A stretch of 64,000 nt of DNA. It comes from Micromonospora sp. NBRC 110009. Its GTDB lineage: Bacteria; Actinomycetota; Actinomycetes; Mycobacteriales; Micromonosporaceae. The notes under the pieces were generated by a model, which was not told where the DNA came from, did no database searches, and was given only the letters and a program-made list of their open reading frames with translations. Made by a program: the position numbers and the translations under genes. The DNA lies in NCBI RefSeq assembly GCF_030518795.1, contig NZ_CP130427.1, positions 5,828,001-5,892,000 on the forward strand, given 5' to 3'. Shown here one piece after another: positions 1 to 7,957 of this stretch (the stretch's first letter is position 1; each line of letters begins with the position of its first letter).

Positions 1-148
1 TCGCTTCCCTCCTCGGCGTGGCCCGCCCGACCACGGGCGGTCTGCGCCCGGCGCTTACCCCGAGGCTGTCCGATGATGCCCACCCGATCGGGGCCCTCGC
101 GGGGCCTGCGAGGGGCGTTCCCGCCGCCCCGTGCCCTAGGCTGCACCA
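1..148. other. Upstream edge, no gene assigned
   Basis: I see no convincing gene here. The only signal is a TAGGCT box at 137-142, six bases before the GTG at 149, which suits a leaderless promoter for the next gene. Long open frames that begin here and run for kilobases are products of the GC bias. Confidence 0.5.
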
Positions 149-1318
149 GTGATCATCTGGGATCTCGTGGTCGTCGGCGGTGGCCCCGCCGGCCTCTCCG
201 CCGCCCACGCCGCGGCCCGTGCCGGAGTGCGCACGCTGGTGATCGAGCGCGCCACGCATCCCCGCTACAAGACCTGCGGGGGCGGCCTGATCGGGACGTC
301 GCTGGCCGAAATCGCCGACCGGATCGAGGTGCCGGTGGACGACCGGGTGGACCGGATCACGGTCACCCGGGACGGGCGACGCGCCTTCACCCGCCGGCAC
401 TCGGGTCCGCTGCTCGCCATGGTGCGGCGGGAGAAGTTCGACGACCGGCTGCGCGCGGCCGCGGTCGCCGCCGGGGCCGAGGTCCGCGAGGGCGTCCCGG
501 TCCGCGCCGTGGAGCAGGACCCCGACGAGGTACGCCTCCGGCTGGCCGACGGGGACGTGGTCCGCGCCCGCACCGTCATCGGCGCCGACGGCTCCTCCGG
601 GGTCACCGCCCGGCATGTCGGGGTGACCTTCCGCCAGGTCGACCTGGGCCTGGAGGTGGAGCTGCCGGTGCCCCCGGACGAGCAGGAGCGGTGGCGCGGC
701 CGGGTGCTGCTGGACTGGGGACCGGTCCCCGGGTCGTACGCGTGGGTCTTTCCCAAGGGCGACGACCGGCTCACCGTCGGCGTCATCTCCGCCCGCGGCG
801 CGGGGGAGCGCACCCGGGCCTACCTGCGCGACTTCGTCGCGCGGCTGGGATTGTCCGGGTTGACTCCGGAGCACGACTCCGGCCACCTGACCCGCTGCCG
901 GGCCGAGGACGCGCCGCTGCGCCGCGGCCGGGTGCTGGTCGCCGGCGACGCCGCGGGCCTGCTGGAACCGTGGAGCCGGGAGGGCATCAGCTACGCCCTG
1001 CGCTCCGGCCGGCTGGCTGGCGAGGCCGTCGCCGGCGGCGACCCGGCGGCCTACGAGCGCGAGGTGCACCGGCAGCTCGTGCCGGCCATGCGGGCCGGGC
1101 ACCGGCTGCTGGAGGTGTTCGAGCGGCGGCCGGATGTGATCCACGCGCTGCTCGCCACCCCACCGGGCTGGCGGATGTTCGTGCGGTTCTGCCACGGCCG
1201 CACCAGCTTCGAGGAACTCGTCACCCGCGGCCCGGTCCGGGCCGGGCTGGCCCTGGTGGACCGGCTCCCACCGTGGCGGCCGAGGGCGGCCGCCGCGCCG
1301 GACAGCGCCGCCCGCTAG
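149..1318 (+). CDS. Geranylgeranyl reductase-family FAD oxidoreductase
   Basis: This 389-residue flavoprotein belongs to the geranylgeranyl reductase / FAD-dependent oxidoreductase group, which reduces isoprenoid double bonds or hydroxylates lipids. The N-terminus carries the dinucleotide motif GGGPAG (residues 10-15). A KTCGGG segment follows at about residue 41, GADGSSG lies mid-protein, and the second FAD motif VAGDAAG with LEPWSREGI is in the C-terminal third. These are the hallmarks of the family, and the length is typical. The GTG at 149 is chosen because it begins with the Rossmann strand and follows a TAGGCT box by six bases, so the mRNA is probably leaderless. The gene stands alone and converges on the alcohol dehydrogenase. 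The substrate cannot be read from sequence; menaquinone or polyprenyl lipids are possible. Confidence 0.88.
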   Translation: MIIWDLVVVGGGPAGLSAAHAAARAGVRTLVIERATHPRYKTCGGGLIGTSLAEIADRIEVPVDDRVDRITVTRDGRRAFTRRHSGPLLAMVRREKFDDRLRAAAVAAGAEVREGVPVRAVEQDPDEVRLRLADGDVVRARTVIGADGSSGVTARHVGVTFRQVDLGLEVELPVPPDEQERWRGRVLLDWGPVPGSYAWVFPKGDDRLTVGVISARGAGERTRAYLRDFVARLGLSGLTPEHDSGHLTRCRAEDAPLRRGRVLVAGDAAGLLEPWSREGISYALRSGRLAGEAVAGGDPAAYEREVHRQLVPAMRAGHRLLEVFERRPDVIHALLATPPGWRMFVRFCHGRTSFEELVTRGPVRAGLALVDRLPPWRPRAAAAPDSAAR

Positions 1319-1347
1319 GACCTCCGCCGCAGGTCGTCCGGCCCCGG

Positions 1348-2382
1348 TCAGGGCACGATGACCGCCCGCCCGTGGATCTCCCTGCGGCGCAGCAGCTCGT
1401 ACGCCTCCGGCGCCTCGGCGAGCGGGAAGGTCTGCACGTCGGCCTGCAGCACCCCGCCCCGGGCCAGCGCGATAACCTCCTGGAGTTCCGCCCGGGTGCC
1501 CCAGAACGGCACCTGGACGCTGGTCTCCAGCGGCAGGGTCGGCGGCTCGTCGGCGACCGGCCGGACCGGCAGTGTGCCGCCGGCGAGGCCGACGAGCAGC
1601 ACCTGGCCGCCGGTGGCGACCACCTGCCGGGCGGTGGTCAGCGTGGGGTCGGCCCCGACGAAGTCAAGCACCACGTCCGCTCCGTCCGGCGCCGCACCGA
1701 CCAGCCCCCGGACCTGGTCGACGCTGTCCGGCCCGGCCTGCACCACGGCGTGCGCGCCCAGCCGGCTGGCCAGGTCGAGCGCGGCGACGCTGGTGTCCAC
1801 CGCGACGATCCGGACGGCGGTGGTGGCCACCAGGATCTGCACCGCCATGTGGCCCAGCCCGCCGATCCCGATCACCACGCAGGTCGTCCCGGGACGCAGC
1901 TTCGCGCGGGCCAGTTCGACGGCGTGGTAAGGGGTGAGCCCCGCGTCGGTCAGCGGGGCCACCAGGGTCAGGTCCAAGTCGCCCACGTGCAGCAGCCGCG
2001 AGGCGGGCACCGCCACGTACTCGGCGAGCCCGCCGTCGCGGCTGAGCCCGATCCCGCCCACCGGCACCACCCGGCACTGGTTCTCCAGCCCACGCAGGCA
2101 GGCCCGGCAATGGCCGCAACCGATGATCCCGTAGACCGCGGCCCGGTCCCCGGCCGCCCAGGCGTCCACCCCGGCGCCGACGCTGTCGACGGTCCCGGCG
2201 ATCTCGTGGCCGAGCGTCATCGGGGTGGGGAAGAGCCCGGGCGGGGCGTCGAGGATGTGCAGGTCGGAGTGGCAGGCGCCGACCGCCGCGACGCGGAGCA
2301 GGACCTCGCCCGGGCCGGCCGTCGGGGTGGCCACCTCGACCTGTTCGAGCACACCGGGAGCGGTCATCCGTACCGCGCGCAT
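1348..2382 (-). CDS. Zinc-dependent alcohol dehydrogenase (MDR family)
   Basis: The 344-residue protein is a medium-chain alcohol dehydrogenase that oxidises alcohols with NAD(P)+. The catalytic zinc ligands are seen as GACHSDLH and GHEIAG, and the structural-zinc loop holds the four cysteines of GCGHCRACLRGLENQC. The cofactor-binding turn is GIGGLGHMAVQ. The frame stays open upstream, but the ATG at 2382 is preceded by GGAGG at a good distance and gives the usual start MRAVRM, so the extra 41 residues upstream are rejected. The gene converges on the oxidoreductase at 149-1318. A narrower substrate is not deducible. Confidence 0.92.
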   Translation of the reverse strand: MRAVRMTAPGVLEQVEVATPTAGPGEVLLRVAAVGACHSDLHILDAPPGLFPTPMTLGHEIAGTVDSVGAGVDAWAAGDRAAVYGIIGCGHCRACLRGLENQCRVVPVGGIGLSRDGGLAEYVAVPASRLLHVGDLDLTLVAPLTDAGLTPYHAVELARAKLRPGTTCVVIGIGGLGHMAVQILVATTAVRIVAVDTSVAALDLASRLGAHAVVQAGPDSVDQVRGLVGAAPDGADVVLDFVGADPTLTTARQVVATGGQVLLVGLAGGTLPVRPVADEPPTLPLETSVQVPFWGTRAELQEVIALARGGVLQADVQTFPLAEAPEAYELLRRREIHGRAVIVP

Positions 2383-2479
2383 CGTCGTCCTCCACCTGGT
2401 CACCGGCGGTCGTCGCGGCGGCTTACCCGCGCCGTTCCGGTTGATGCGGACGGTGGTCGGTCGGGCGCACAATGCGGTC

Positions 2480-2668
2480 ATGAGCGAGCCGACCGAGTCG
2501 TTCACCGACGAGGAGTACGCGTTTCTGCGGCACGTACGCTTCGGCGAACTGCCGCCCGCGGTCCGACCCGAGGACCGGGTGGAGCTGACCGAGACCGAAC
2601 CGCGCCGCGACCGGCCGGACCCGGCCGGCGCGCAGCACGACTGGGACCTGCGCGCGGGCGGCGCCTGA
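2480..2668 (+). CDS. Small acidic hypothetical protein
   Basis: This short 62-residue protein is rich in Glu, Asp, Arg and Pro, with no membrane segment and no domain I recognise. It opens with MSEPTESFTDEEYAFLRHV and ends in a proline- and alanine-rich tail. A CACAAT box lies six bases upstream of the ATG, in line with the leaderless style of many genes here. It runs divergently from the alcohol dehydrogenase and ends just before a strong hairpin. High GC at third positions supports real coding, but the function is unknown. Confidence 0.6.
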   Translation: MSEPTESFTDEEYAFLRHVRFGELPPAVRPEDRVELTETEPRRDRPDPAGAQHDWDLRAGGA

Positions 2669-2684
2669 CCGGCCCGGAAACGGG

Positions 2685-2720
2685 CGACGGGCCCCGGGCG
2701 CGACCACCCGGGACCCGTCG
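2685..2720. terminator. Bidirectional terminator hairpin
   Basis: Two 14-base arms (CGACGGGCCCCGGG and CCCGGGACCCGTCG) pair with a single mismatch around an 8-base loop. The hairpin lies between two convergent genes and can serve both. Confidence 0.75.
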
Positions 2721-2733
2721 GCTGCGGTACGGA

Positions 2734-4530
2734 TCAGAAGACCGGCACGCCCTCGCGGACCAGCTTCCAGTTCGCCACGAAGAAGTCGGCCGGGTCGATG
2801 ACGCCCTTGGCCTGCGCCCAGTCGATCAGCAGCTGGCGGATCTCCTGCTGCTGGTTGTAGACCTGGGTCTTCACGATGCCGGGGAAGTTGCCGCCACCGC
2901 TGCGCCGGTAGTTGTTCACCGCGACGACGAACTGCGCCTCCGGCGCGACCGGGGTGTCCGTGCCCGGCAGGACCAGGCGGGTGATCCGCTGGCCGACCGG
3001 CTTCGAGATGTCGATGTCGTAGTCGAGCCCGGAGATCGCGTCGTAGTTGTAGTCCGGCACGGCCGGGTCGCTGATGGTGTTCACGTCCACCGGCGCGCCG
3101 ACCGGGACGGTGACGAAGTACTTCGCCGAGTACTCCAGGTACGCCTTCACCTCGGCGCCGGTCATCACGACGGCCTCGAGGGTGTTGTCGAAGACGTAGA
3201 GCCCGGCCACGTCACGGATCCGCACGTCACCCGCGGGGAAGACCGCCGTCCGGCTGAACGGCGACGCCTGCGACAGCACCGGCAGTCCGGCGTACGCGGT
3301 GCCGGCGAGGGCCTTCGTGACCACCTCGGCCTGGACGTGGTTGATGAAGTCCAGGATCGGGGTGTCCTTGTACCGCGACTCCGCCGCGGGCAGCTCCACC
3401 GTGCACCGCGCCACCACCTGGTTGACGTAGCCGACGGTCTTGTCGTGCTGGCCGCGCACCGCCGCGAGCACCGCCGGGTCCTCGACCACGGTGTTGGTGT
3501 TCAGCATGGTGGCGGACTTGCTCAGCACCGTCCACCGGCCCTTGACCTTCTGGACGGTGAAGTCCATCCGGGTCAGCCGCTGGCCCCACTTCGACGGCTC
3601 CGAGGTGAGCACCCGCTCGCCGGTGGCGGCGTTGGTGACGAACTTCTGCGGCACCTCGTTGTGGGCGTGGCCGAAGAGGATCGCGTCGATCCCCGGGACC
3701 TGCTCGGCGATCAGCGCGACCGGGTTCTCGTTCGGCAGCTCCGGCCCGTAGCTGGAGGTGCCGCTGTCGCCGCCGTGGGCGGAGATGATGACCAGGTCGG
3801 CGCCGCGCTCCCGCATGATCGGCACCCACTTGGCGGCGGTCGCGATCATGTCGGCGAAGACCAGCTTGCCCTCGACGTTGGCCCGGTCCCAGATGGCCAC
3901 GCCCGGGTTGGTGAGGCCCAGGATGCCGACGTTGATGGTGGGGGAGTCATACCCGCCGAGCGAGACCTTCTTGATGACGTACGGCAGGAAGGCCGGCTTT
4001 CCGGTCGCCTCGTTGATCGCGTTCGCGGCCAGCGCCGGGAAACCGAGCTGAGAGATCCACTTGGCCAGCAGCGGCAGACCGTAGTTGAACTCGTGGTTGC
4101 CCAGGGTGACGGCGTCGTAGTTCAGCACGTTCATGGCGTTCGCCATCGGGTGCGTCTCACCGGTGGTGGTGATCGGCTCCTGCTTGGCGTAGTAGGTGGC
4201 CAGCGGGGTGCCCTGGATGGTGTCACCGGCGTCGAGCACCAGCGTCGCCTTGCCCTTGCGCTCGGCCCGGATCTGGTTCACCAGGGTGGCCAGCTTGGCG
4301 ACGCCGACGTCGTTGTGCTTGCTGTCGTCGTACTCGGCGTCGCGGTAGTAGTCCCAGTTGTAGACGTTGCCGTGCGTGTCCGAGGTGCCGAGGACCGTCA
4401 GGTCCCAGGTCTTCGGGCCCTTCGCCGACTCGGCGGCCCGGGCGGGAGCGCCGGCGATCAGGGGCGCGGTCGCGGCGGCGGCCGCGACGGCCAGCACCTG
4501 GCGGCGCGAGGCGCCGGAGGAGGAGGTCAT
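2734..4530 (-). CDS. Tat-exported bifunctional metallophosphatase/5'-nucleotidase
   Basis: This 598-residue protein hydrolyses nucleotides or cyclic nucleotides outside the membrane. A twin-arginine signal (SRRQVLAVAAAAA, residues 8-20) is followed by an Ala-rich cleavage region. The calcineurin-like metallophosphatase domain shows TSDTHGN, GDTIQG, GNHEFN, SAHGGD and FGHAHNE, the five metal-ligand blocks of the family. The C-terminal half is the 5'-nucleotidase substrate domain with NNYRRSGGG near the end. The ATG at 4530 begins the signal peptide; the frame upstream is non-coding. In many bacteria such enzymes scavenge phosphate and nucleosides; no PHO-type box is obvious. It ends at the shared terminator. 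Confidence 0.93.
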   Translation of the reverse strand: MTSSSGASRRQVLAVAAAAATAPLIAGAPARAAESAKGPKTWDLTVLGTSDTHGNVYNWDYYRDAEYDDSKHNDVGVAKLATLVNQIRAERKGKATLVLDAGDTIQGTPLATYYAKQEPITTTGETHPMANAMNVLNYDAVTLGNHEFNYGLPLLAKWISQLGFPALAANAINEATGKPAFLPYVIKKVSLGGYDSPTINVGILGLTNPGVAIWDRANVEGKLVFADMIATAAKWVPIMRERGADLVIISAHGGDSGTSSYGPELPNENPVALIAEQVPGIDAILFGHAHNEVPQKFVTNAATGERVLTSEPSKWGQRLTRMDFTVQKVKGRWTVLSKSATMLNTNTVVEDPAVLAAVRGQHDKTVGYVNQVVARCTVELPAAESRYKDTPILDFINHVQAEVVTKALAGTAYAGLPVLSQASPFSRTAVFPAGDVRIRDVAGLYVFDNTLEAVVMTGAEVKAYLEYSAKYFVTVPVGAPVDVNTISDPAVPDYNYDAISGLDYDIDISKPVGQRITRLVLPGTDTPVAPEAQFVVAVNNYRRSGGGNFPGIVKTQVYNQQQEIRQLLIDWAQAKGVIDPADFFVANWKLVREGVPVF

Positions 4531-4743
4531 GAGGAGCCTTTCCAAGGGGGTGTAGACGCCTCGTAGGCGCCGTTGCGCACCATAACCACCGCATGTCACT
4601 CGCGCCACATCGCCCCGAGGTGTTCCACCCCACCGGCGCCGCCGTCCGCCCACGCGTAACACGAGGCCACCCGACCGGCCGTTTCCTCCTGGTACGGCTG
4701 GGTAGGCCGAAGCAGAAGTGGACGAAGGTACGAGGGAGACCCG

Positions 4744-5371
4744 GTGAGCGAGGACCAGTACACCCAGCAGGACCCCACCCGGCAGTACGGCCAGCAGCAG
4801 GGCCAACCGGCCCAGCAGCAACGCGCACCCGGTTCGGAGCAGAAGATGGGACCGAAGCCGGATCACGGCGAGGAGTCGTACCGGGGCAGCGGCCGGCTCG
4901 CCGGCAAGCGGGCCCTCATCACCGGCGGTGACTCGGGGATCGGCCGGGCCGTGGCCATCGCCTTCGCCCGGGAGGGCGCCGACGTGCTGATCTCCTACCT
5001 CGGCGACGAGGAGGAGGCCGACGCCCGAGACACGGTGCGCCTGATCGAGGAGGCCGGCCGCAAGGGCGCCGCAGCTGCTCGACTACGCCACCACCAAGGC
5101 GGCCATCGCGAACTTCACCAAGGCCCTCGCGCTCAACCTGGCCGACCAGGGCATCCGGGTGAACGCCGTCGCGCCCGGCCCGGTCTGGACCCCGCTGATC
5201 CCGGCCACCATGCCGGAGGAGAAGGTGCGGCAGTTCGGCACCGACACGCCGCTGGGCCGCCCCGGGCAGCCCGCCGAGCTGGCCCCGGCGTACGTCTTCT
5301 TCGCCTCCCAGGAGTCCAGCTACGTCACCGGGGAGATCCTCGGCGTCACCGGCGGCAAGCTCACCAGGTGA
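4744..5371 (+). pseudogene. SDR oxidoreductase with internal deletion and frame change
   Basis: The 5' part (GTG at 4744, first about 110 codons) encodes a glutamine-rich N-terminus and the cofactor motif ITGGDSGIGRAVA of YhdF/YgfF-like short-chain dehydrogenases. At about 5062-5075 the reading frame changes. The 3' part resumes as QLLDYATTKAAIANFTKAL and runs to VTGGKLTR at 5371. The Tyr-xxx-Lys pair (YATTK) is still present, but the usual stretch between these parts, with the NNA motif and the catalytic Ser, is missing, about 90 residues by family expectation. The gene is therefore a deletion pseudogene, unless the deletion is an assembly error. A GAGGGAG ribosome site precedes the start. 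Confidence 0.85.
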
Positions 5372-5398
5372 GGCGGCCGCACCGGTCCCTGGCCGTGC

Positions 5399-6052
5399 TC
5401 AGCGCGGCCAGGCGGCCATCCGGCGGCGCACCTCGGCGACCTGCTCCGGTCCCAGCCCGTAGCGGGTGAACCGTCGGTCCGGCACCCCGTCCAGGTAGCG
5501 GCCCGCCGCCCGGACGTCCGCCAGGTCCAGCGCCGGGTCCACCTGGCGGGCCAGCTCCAGCAGTTCCGCCACGCCGTAGCGGTCCAGGGCGGCCGACACG
5601 TCGATGTAGTCGCGGACCTCGCGCCGGTTCACCAGCGCGGCGGTCTTGTTGGCGATCAGGTCCCGCACGTCCATCACCGGGCCGAGGTCCATCACCACCG
5701 GGCTGCGGTAGCGGTCGAGCCGGGCCAGGCTGAGCCGGATCTGCCGGCCGTCCCGGCTCACCACGAAGTCCCGCAGGTCCCGGTCGAAACCGTCGAACAG
5801 CTCGCCCAGTCCGCTGTCCGGGTCCGCGTCGACCACCTGGTAGCCGGCCCGCTCCAGCGCGTCCCGCACCCCGGCCGCCGCGGCGGCGGCCGCGCCCTCC
5901 ACGTCGGCGAACAGGTCCACGTCTTCGGTCGGGCGGGTGACCAGGCCGTGCGCCGCCCAGGCCACCCCGCCGCCCAGCACGAACCGGTGCGGGCCGGCGG
6001 CGGCCAGGGCCACCCGGGCCACCTCCCGGTAGAAGTCGTGCAGGTGGCTCAC
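5399..6052 (-). CDS. AbiEii/AbiGii-type nucleotidyltransferase
   Basis: This 217-residue protein has a nucleotidyltransferase fold. The core GGGVAWAAHG followed by TEDVDLF matches the G-G...D-x-D nucleotide and metal site of AbiEii-like enzymes, and a later RDLIANKTAALVNRREVRDYID segment suits the family's helical part. The GTG at 6052 overlaps the TGA of the upstream partner gene (sequence GTGA), so the two are translationally coupled. AbiEii proteins act as toxins of type IV toxin-antitoxin systems, but many chromosomal relatives are uncharacterised. Whether this one is toxic is inference. Confidence 0.75.
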   Translation of the reverse strand: MSHLHDFYREVARVALAAAGPHRFVLGGGVAWAAHGLVTRPTEDVDLFADVEGAAAAAAAGVRDALERAGYQVVDADPDSGLGELFDGFDRDLRDFVVSRDGRQIRLSLARLDRYRSPVVMDLGPVMDVRDLIANKTAALVNRREVRDYIDVSAALDRYGVAELLELARQVDPALDLADVRAAGRYLDGVPDRRFTRYGLGPEQVAEVRRRMAAWPR

Positions 6053-6372
6053 GCGGTACGCAGACCCCGGTGCCGGCTCTCCCACGCCACGCGTACGCCC
6101 CGGGGCAGGTTCAGCCGCCGCCAAACCCGGCGCAGCGTCGGCCCGTTGATCAGCGCCCGGAGGTCGTCGACGCGGGTGGTCTCCCGCAGCACGTTCTCGT
6201 ACATCCAGAGCAGGTCGTCCGGGTCGCCGAGGTCGAAGGCCCGCTCGGCGCTCCACATCAGGCGCACCGGGAGCTCGACGATGCCCCGGGTGGGGCCGGT
6301 CAGCTCGGCCAGGGTACGGGCCACCACGGCGGGACGCCCGGGGCGGGCGAGGTGCGTGGTCGTGGCCTGCAT
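6049..6372 (-). CDS. Small partner protein of the nucleotidyltransferase
   Basis: The 107-residue basic protein is encoded immediately upstream of the nucleotidyltransferase, with a four-base overlap. It is rich in Arg and Leu, with segments such as LWMYENVLRETTRVDDLRAL and a basic C-terminus; I recognise no named domain. On the minus strand a TACCCT box lies six bases before the ATG at 6372, consistent with leaderless transcription of the pair. By position it could be the antitoxin or regulator of the pair, but no helix-turn-helix is evident to me. Confidence 0.65.
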   Translation of the reverse strand: MQATTTHLARPGRPAVVARTLAELTGPTRGIVELPVRLMWSAERAFDLGDPDDLLWMYENVLRETTRVDDLRALINGPTLRRVWRRLNLPRGVRVAWESRHRGLRTA

Positions 6373-6954
6373 GGTGTCAGGGTAACCCCTGGGCCGTTCA
6401 TCGTCGGCTGCGGTTTTCGTCGGCTGCGGGTTTTCCGTGGTTGCTCGTGTCGGGTGATGGCCGGCGCCCCGGGCTGCTGCGGCCACGGGTGCGGCCCTCA
6501 TCCGCAGGCACCGAGCCCGTTTTGTCCGGTTGTGGGCTGGCTGGGTGGGCTGGGTGGAACGCTGTGGATGTCTCCGGGCTCCGGTGACCTGCATGGTGTT
6601 CCACTGACCGCGCCGCAGCCTGCGCGGCCTGGCCCGTGACTGGGCCGGTTGTCCGGTTTCCGGGTGTGACCGGTGGCATCCCGGGGCCGGAATGGTGGGC
6701 GGGCGGGGGCCGTTGAATCCCGTGTACGACCGAGGAAGACGCGCCGCCGAGGCGGGTGCGTGGCCGCCGGAATGATGGTGGGCCGCCGGTCGTTACACAT
6801 GGTCCCGGCGCCGCGAAGAGGCGTTCCCCCGATGCCCCGCGGGCCTGCCGGTCGAAGACTTTCCCCCTTTGCTTGTGGGCGCCTGACGGTGCTTGCGCAC
6901 GATGCCGACCCCCCCTCGGCGTGTGTGCGCCAAACCCCCGAATGGAGCTTTGTC
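6373..6954. other. Intergenic region with a short tandem repeat
   Basis: I find no gene in these 582 bases. At 6402-6434 the unit CGTCGGCTGCGGTTTT occurs twice in tandem, the second copy with one extra G. The right part must hold the promoter and 5' leader of the secreted protein at 6955; the GGAG at 6944-6947 is its likely ribosome site. I looked for a c-di-AMP (ydaO) riboswitch, common before actinobacterial wall hydrolases, and did not find its conserved blocks. Confidence 0.5.
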
Positions 6955-7542
6955 ATGAACTCGATGCTGCGTAAGAGCGTGCTGGGTGTTGCTGGTCTGG
7001 CTTTCACCGGTGGTGTGTTCGCCGGTCCGATCGCCGCTCACGCCGACACCCCGACTGTTGCCGGCAAGCCGGTCGCGGCCGTGCAGGCCGACAAGCCGGA
7101 TATGGGCAAGCTGATTCCGCATGGTGTGCAGGGCGCCCAGTCGCGCATCGACCTGTCGGATGAGCAGGCGGCGAATGCGAAGGCGATCATTGCGGCGACG
7201 AAGAAGGCGGGTCTGCCGGAGCGGGCCGCGGTGATCTCGATCGCCACGAGCCTGCAGGAGTCGAAGCTGGAGAACCTGGGCCACCTCGGCGACAAGAATG
7301 ATCACGACTCGCTGGGCCTGTTCCAGCAGCGCCCGTCCAGTGGTTGGGGTACGCCGGAGCAGATCACCAACCCCGAGTACGCGACTCTGGCGTTCGAGAA
7401 GGGTCTGAAGCAGGTCGACGGGTGGCAGGACATGCCGCTGACCGAGGCCGCCCAGACGGTGCAGGTGTCGGCCTACCCGGACGCCTACGCCCAGTGGGAG
7501 CAGCAGGCCGCCGACCTGGTCGCCCAGCACTGGAACAGCTGA
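6955..7542 (+). CDS. Secreted lysozyme-like / transglycosylase-type protein
   Basis: This 195-residue exported protein has a basic start, a hydrophobic segment and an AHAD-type cleavage site near residue 31. The mature part contains LQESKLENLGHLGDKN and DSLGLFQQRPSSGWG, a pattern of actinobacterial lysozyme-like / resuscitation-type proteins where the Glu of QES would be the catalytic acid. It ends with repeated Trp and Tyr residues. The ATG at 6955 follows GGAG and starts the signal peptide. Wall hydrolysis is inferred from the fold pattern; some databases call relatives only 'hypothetical'. A perfect 15-bp terminator hairpin follows. Confidence 0.75.
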   Translation: MNSMLRKSVLGVAGLAFTGGVFAGPIAAHADTPTVAGKPVAAVQADKPDMGKLIPHGVQGAQSRIDLSDEQAANAKAIIAATKKAGLPERAAVISIATSLQESKLENLGHLGDKNDHDSLGLFQQRPSSGWGTPEQITNPEYATLAFEKGLKQVDGWQDMPLTEAAQTVQVSAYPDAYAQWEQQAADLVAQHWNS

Positions 7543-7562
7543 CAACCGAACAGCACACGCCA

Positions 7563-7598
7563 CGCTGGCCGGCACCCGAACACGGGTGCCGGCCAGCG
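7563..7598 (+). terminator. Intrinsic terminator after the lysozyme-like gene
   Basis: A perfect 15-bp stem (CGCTGGCCGGCACCC with its complement) closes a six-base loop 20 bases after the stop codon. It isolates this gene from the formate dehydrogenase leader. Confidence 0.85.
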
Positions 7599-7666
7599 GC
7601 GTCTCGCCCCCACCAGCAACCAGGTGACCGCCGTCACGGCCAGCGGCGGAAGAAGGAACCACCCCG

Positions 7667-7672
7667 TACCGT
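7667..7672 (+). promoter_or_regulatory. -10 box for the structured leader RNA
   Basis: TACCGT at 7667-7672 matches the TANNNT pattern used by many genes in this window. Transcription starting seven bases later would begin at about 7680, exactly at the first base of the long outer stem of the leader RNA. No clear -35 box is seen. Confidence 0.45.
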
Positions 7673-7679
7673 TGTGCAG

Positions 7680-7826
7680 AGCGTCGGTGTGTCCAGTGTC
7701 CCCGGGCCTCACCCAAATTGCCTTCGCGGAGTTCCGTTCGGCTGGAGCCGCGTCGCGCCACTCGCCGAGAGGCGACCTGCACACCGACGCCCAGCGACGC
7801 CCCGGCCACAAGCCGGGGCGTCGCTG
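7680..7826 (+). ncRNA. Structured leader RNA with terminator (riboswitch candidate)
   Basis: An 11-bp outer stem pairs 7681-7691 (GCGTCGGTGTG) with 7780-7790. It encloses about 88 bases that include a five-bp hairpin capped by a GAGA tetraloop (7762-7775) and a possible GTG/CAC stem. Directly after the outer stem a perfect 15-bp hairpin (7792-7806 with 7812-7826) ends in TG-TTT and looks like an intrinsic terminator. The element sits 130 bases before a molybdenum-cofactor enzyme gene. This aptamer-plus-terminator layout suggests a riboswitch or attenuator. The Moco/Tuco RNA motif is the first class to test, but I cannot confirm its consensus by eye. A free-standing small RNA is the alternative. 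Confidence 0.55.
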
Positions 7827-7957
7827 TTTGCGCACCTACGGGAGAGAGCGCGAACCACGCACGGGGAAAATGATCCGCCACTCAGGTCGCGGGCGCCCGG
7901 TGGCTGGCCTAATGTCAGGAGGTCAGCTTCCGCCAGCGGGGGAGGGGGTGTTCCGGG

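Noticed and set aside
73..4566. Very long open frame of nearly 1500 codons on the + strand
   Set aside because: It runs across two real genes on both strands, is dominated by Arg/Gly/Ala/Pro and has no domain. It is a product of extreme GC content.
6640..6954. c-di-AMP (ydaO) riboswitch before the lysozyme-like gene
   Set aside because: The position would be typical, but the conserved GGGG-GAA and CGTCAGCTAACC-type blocks are not present.
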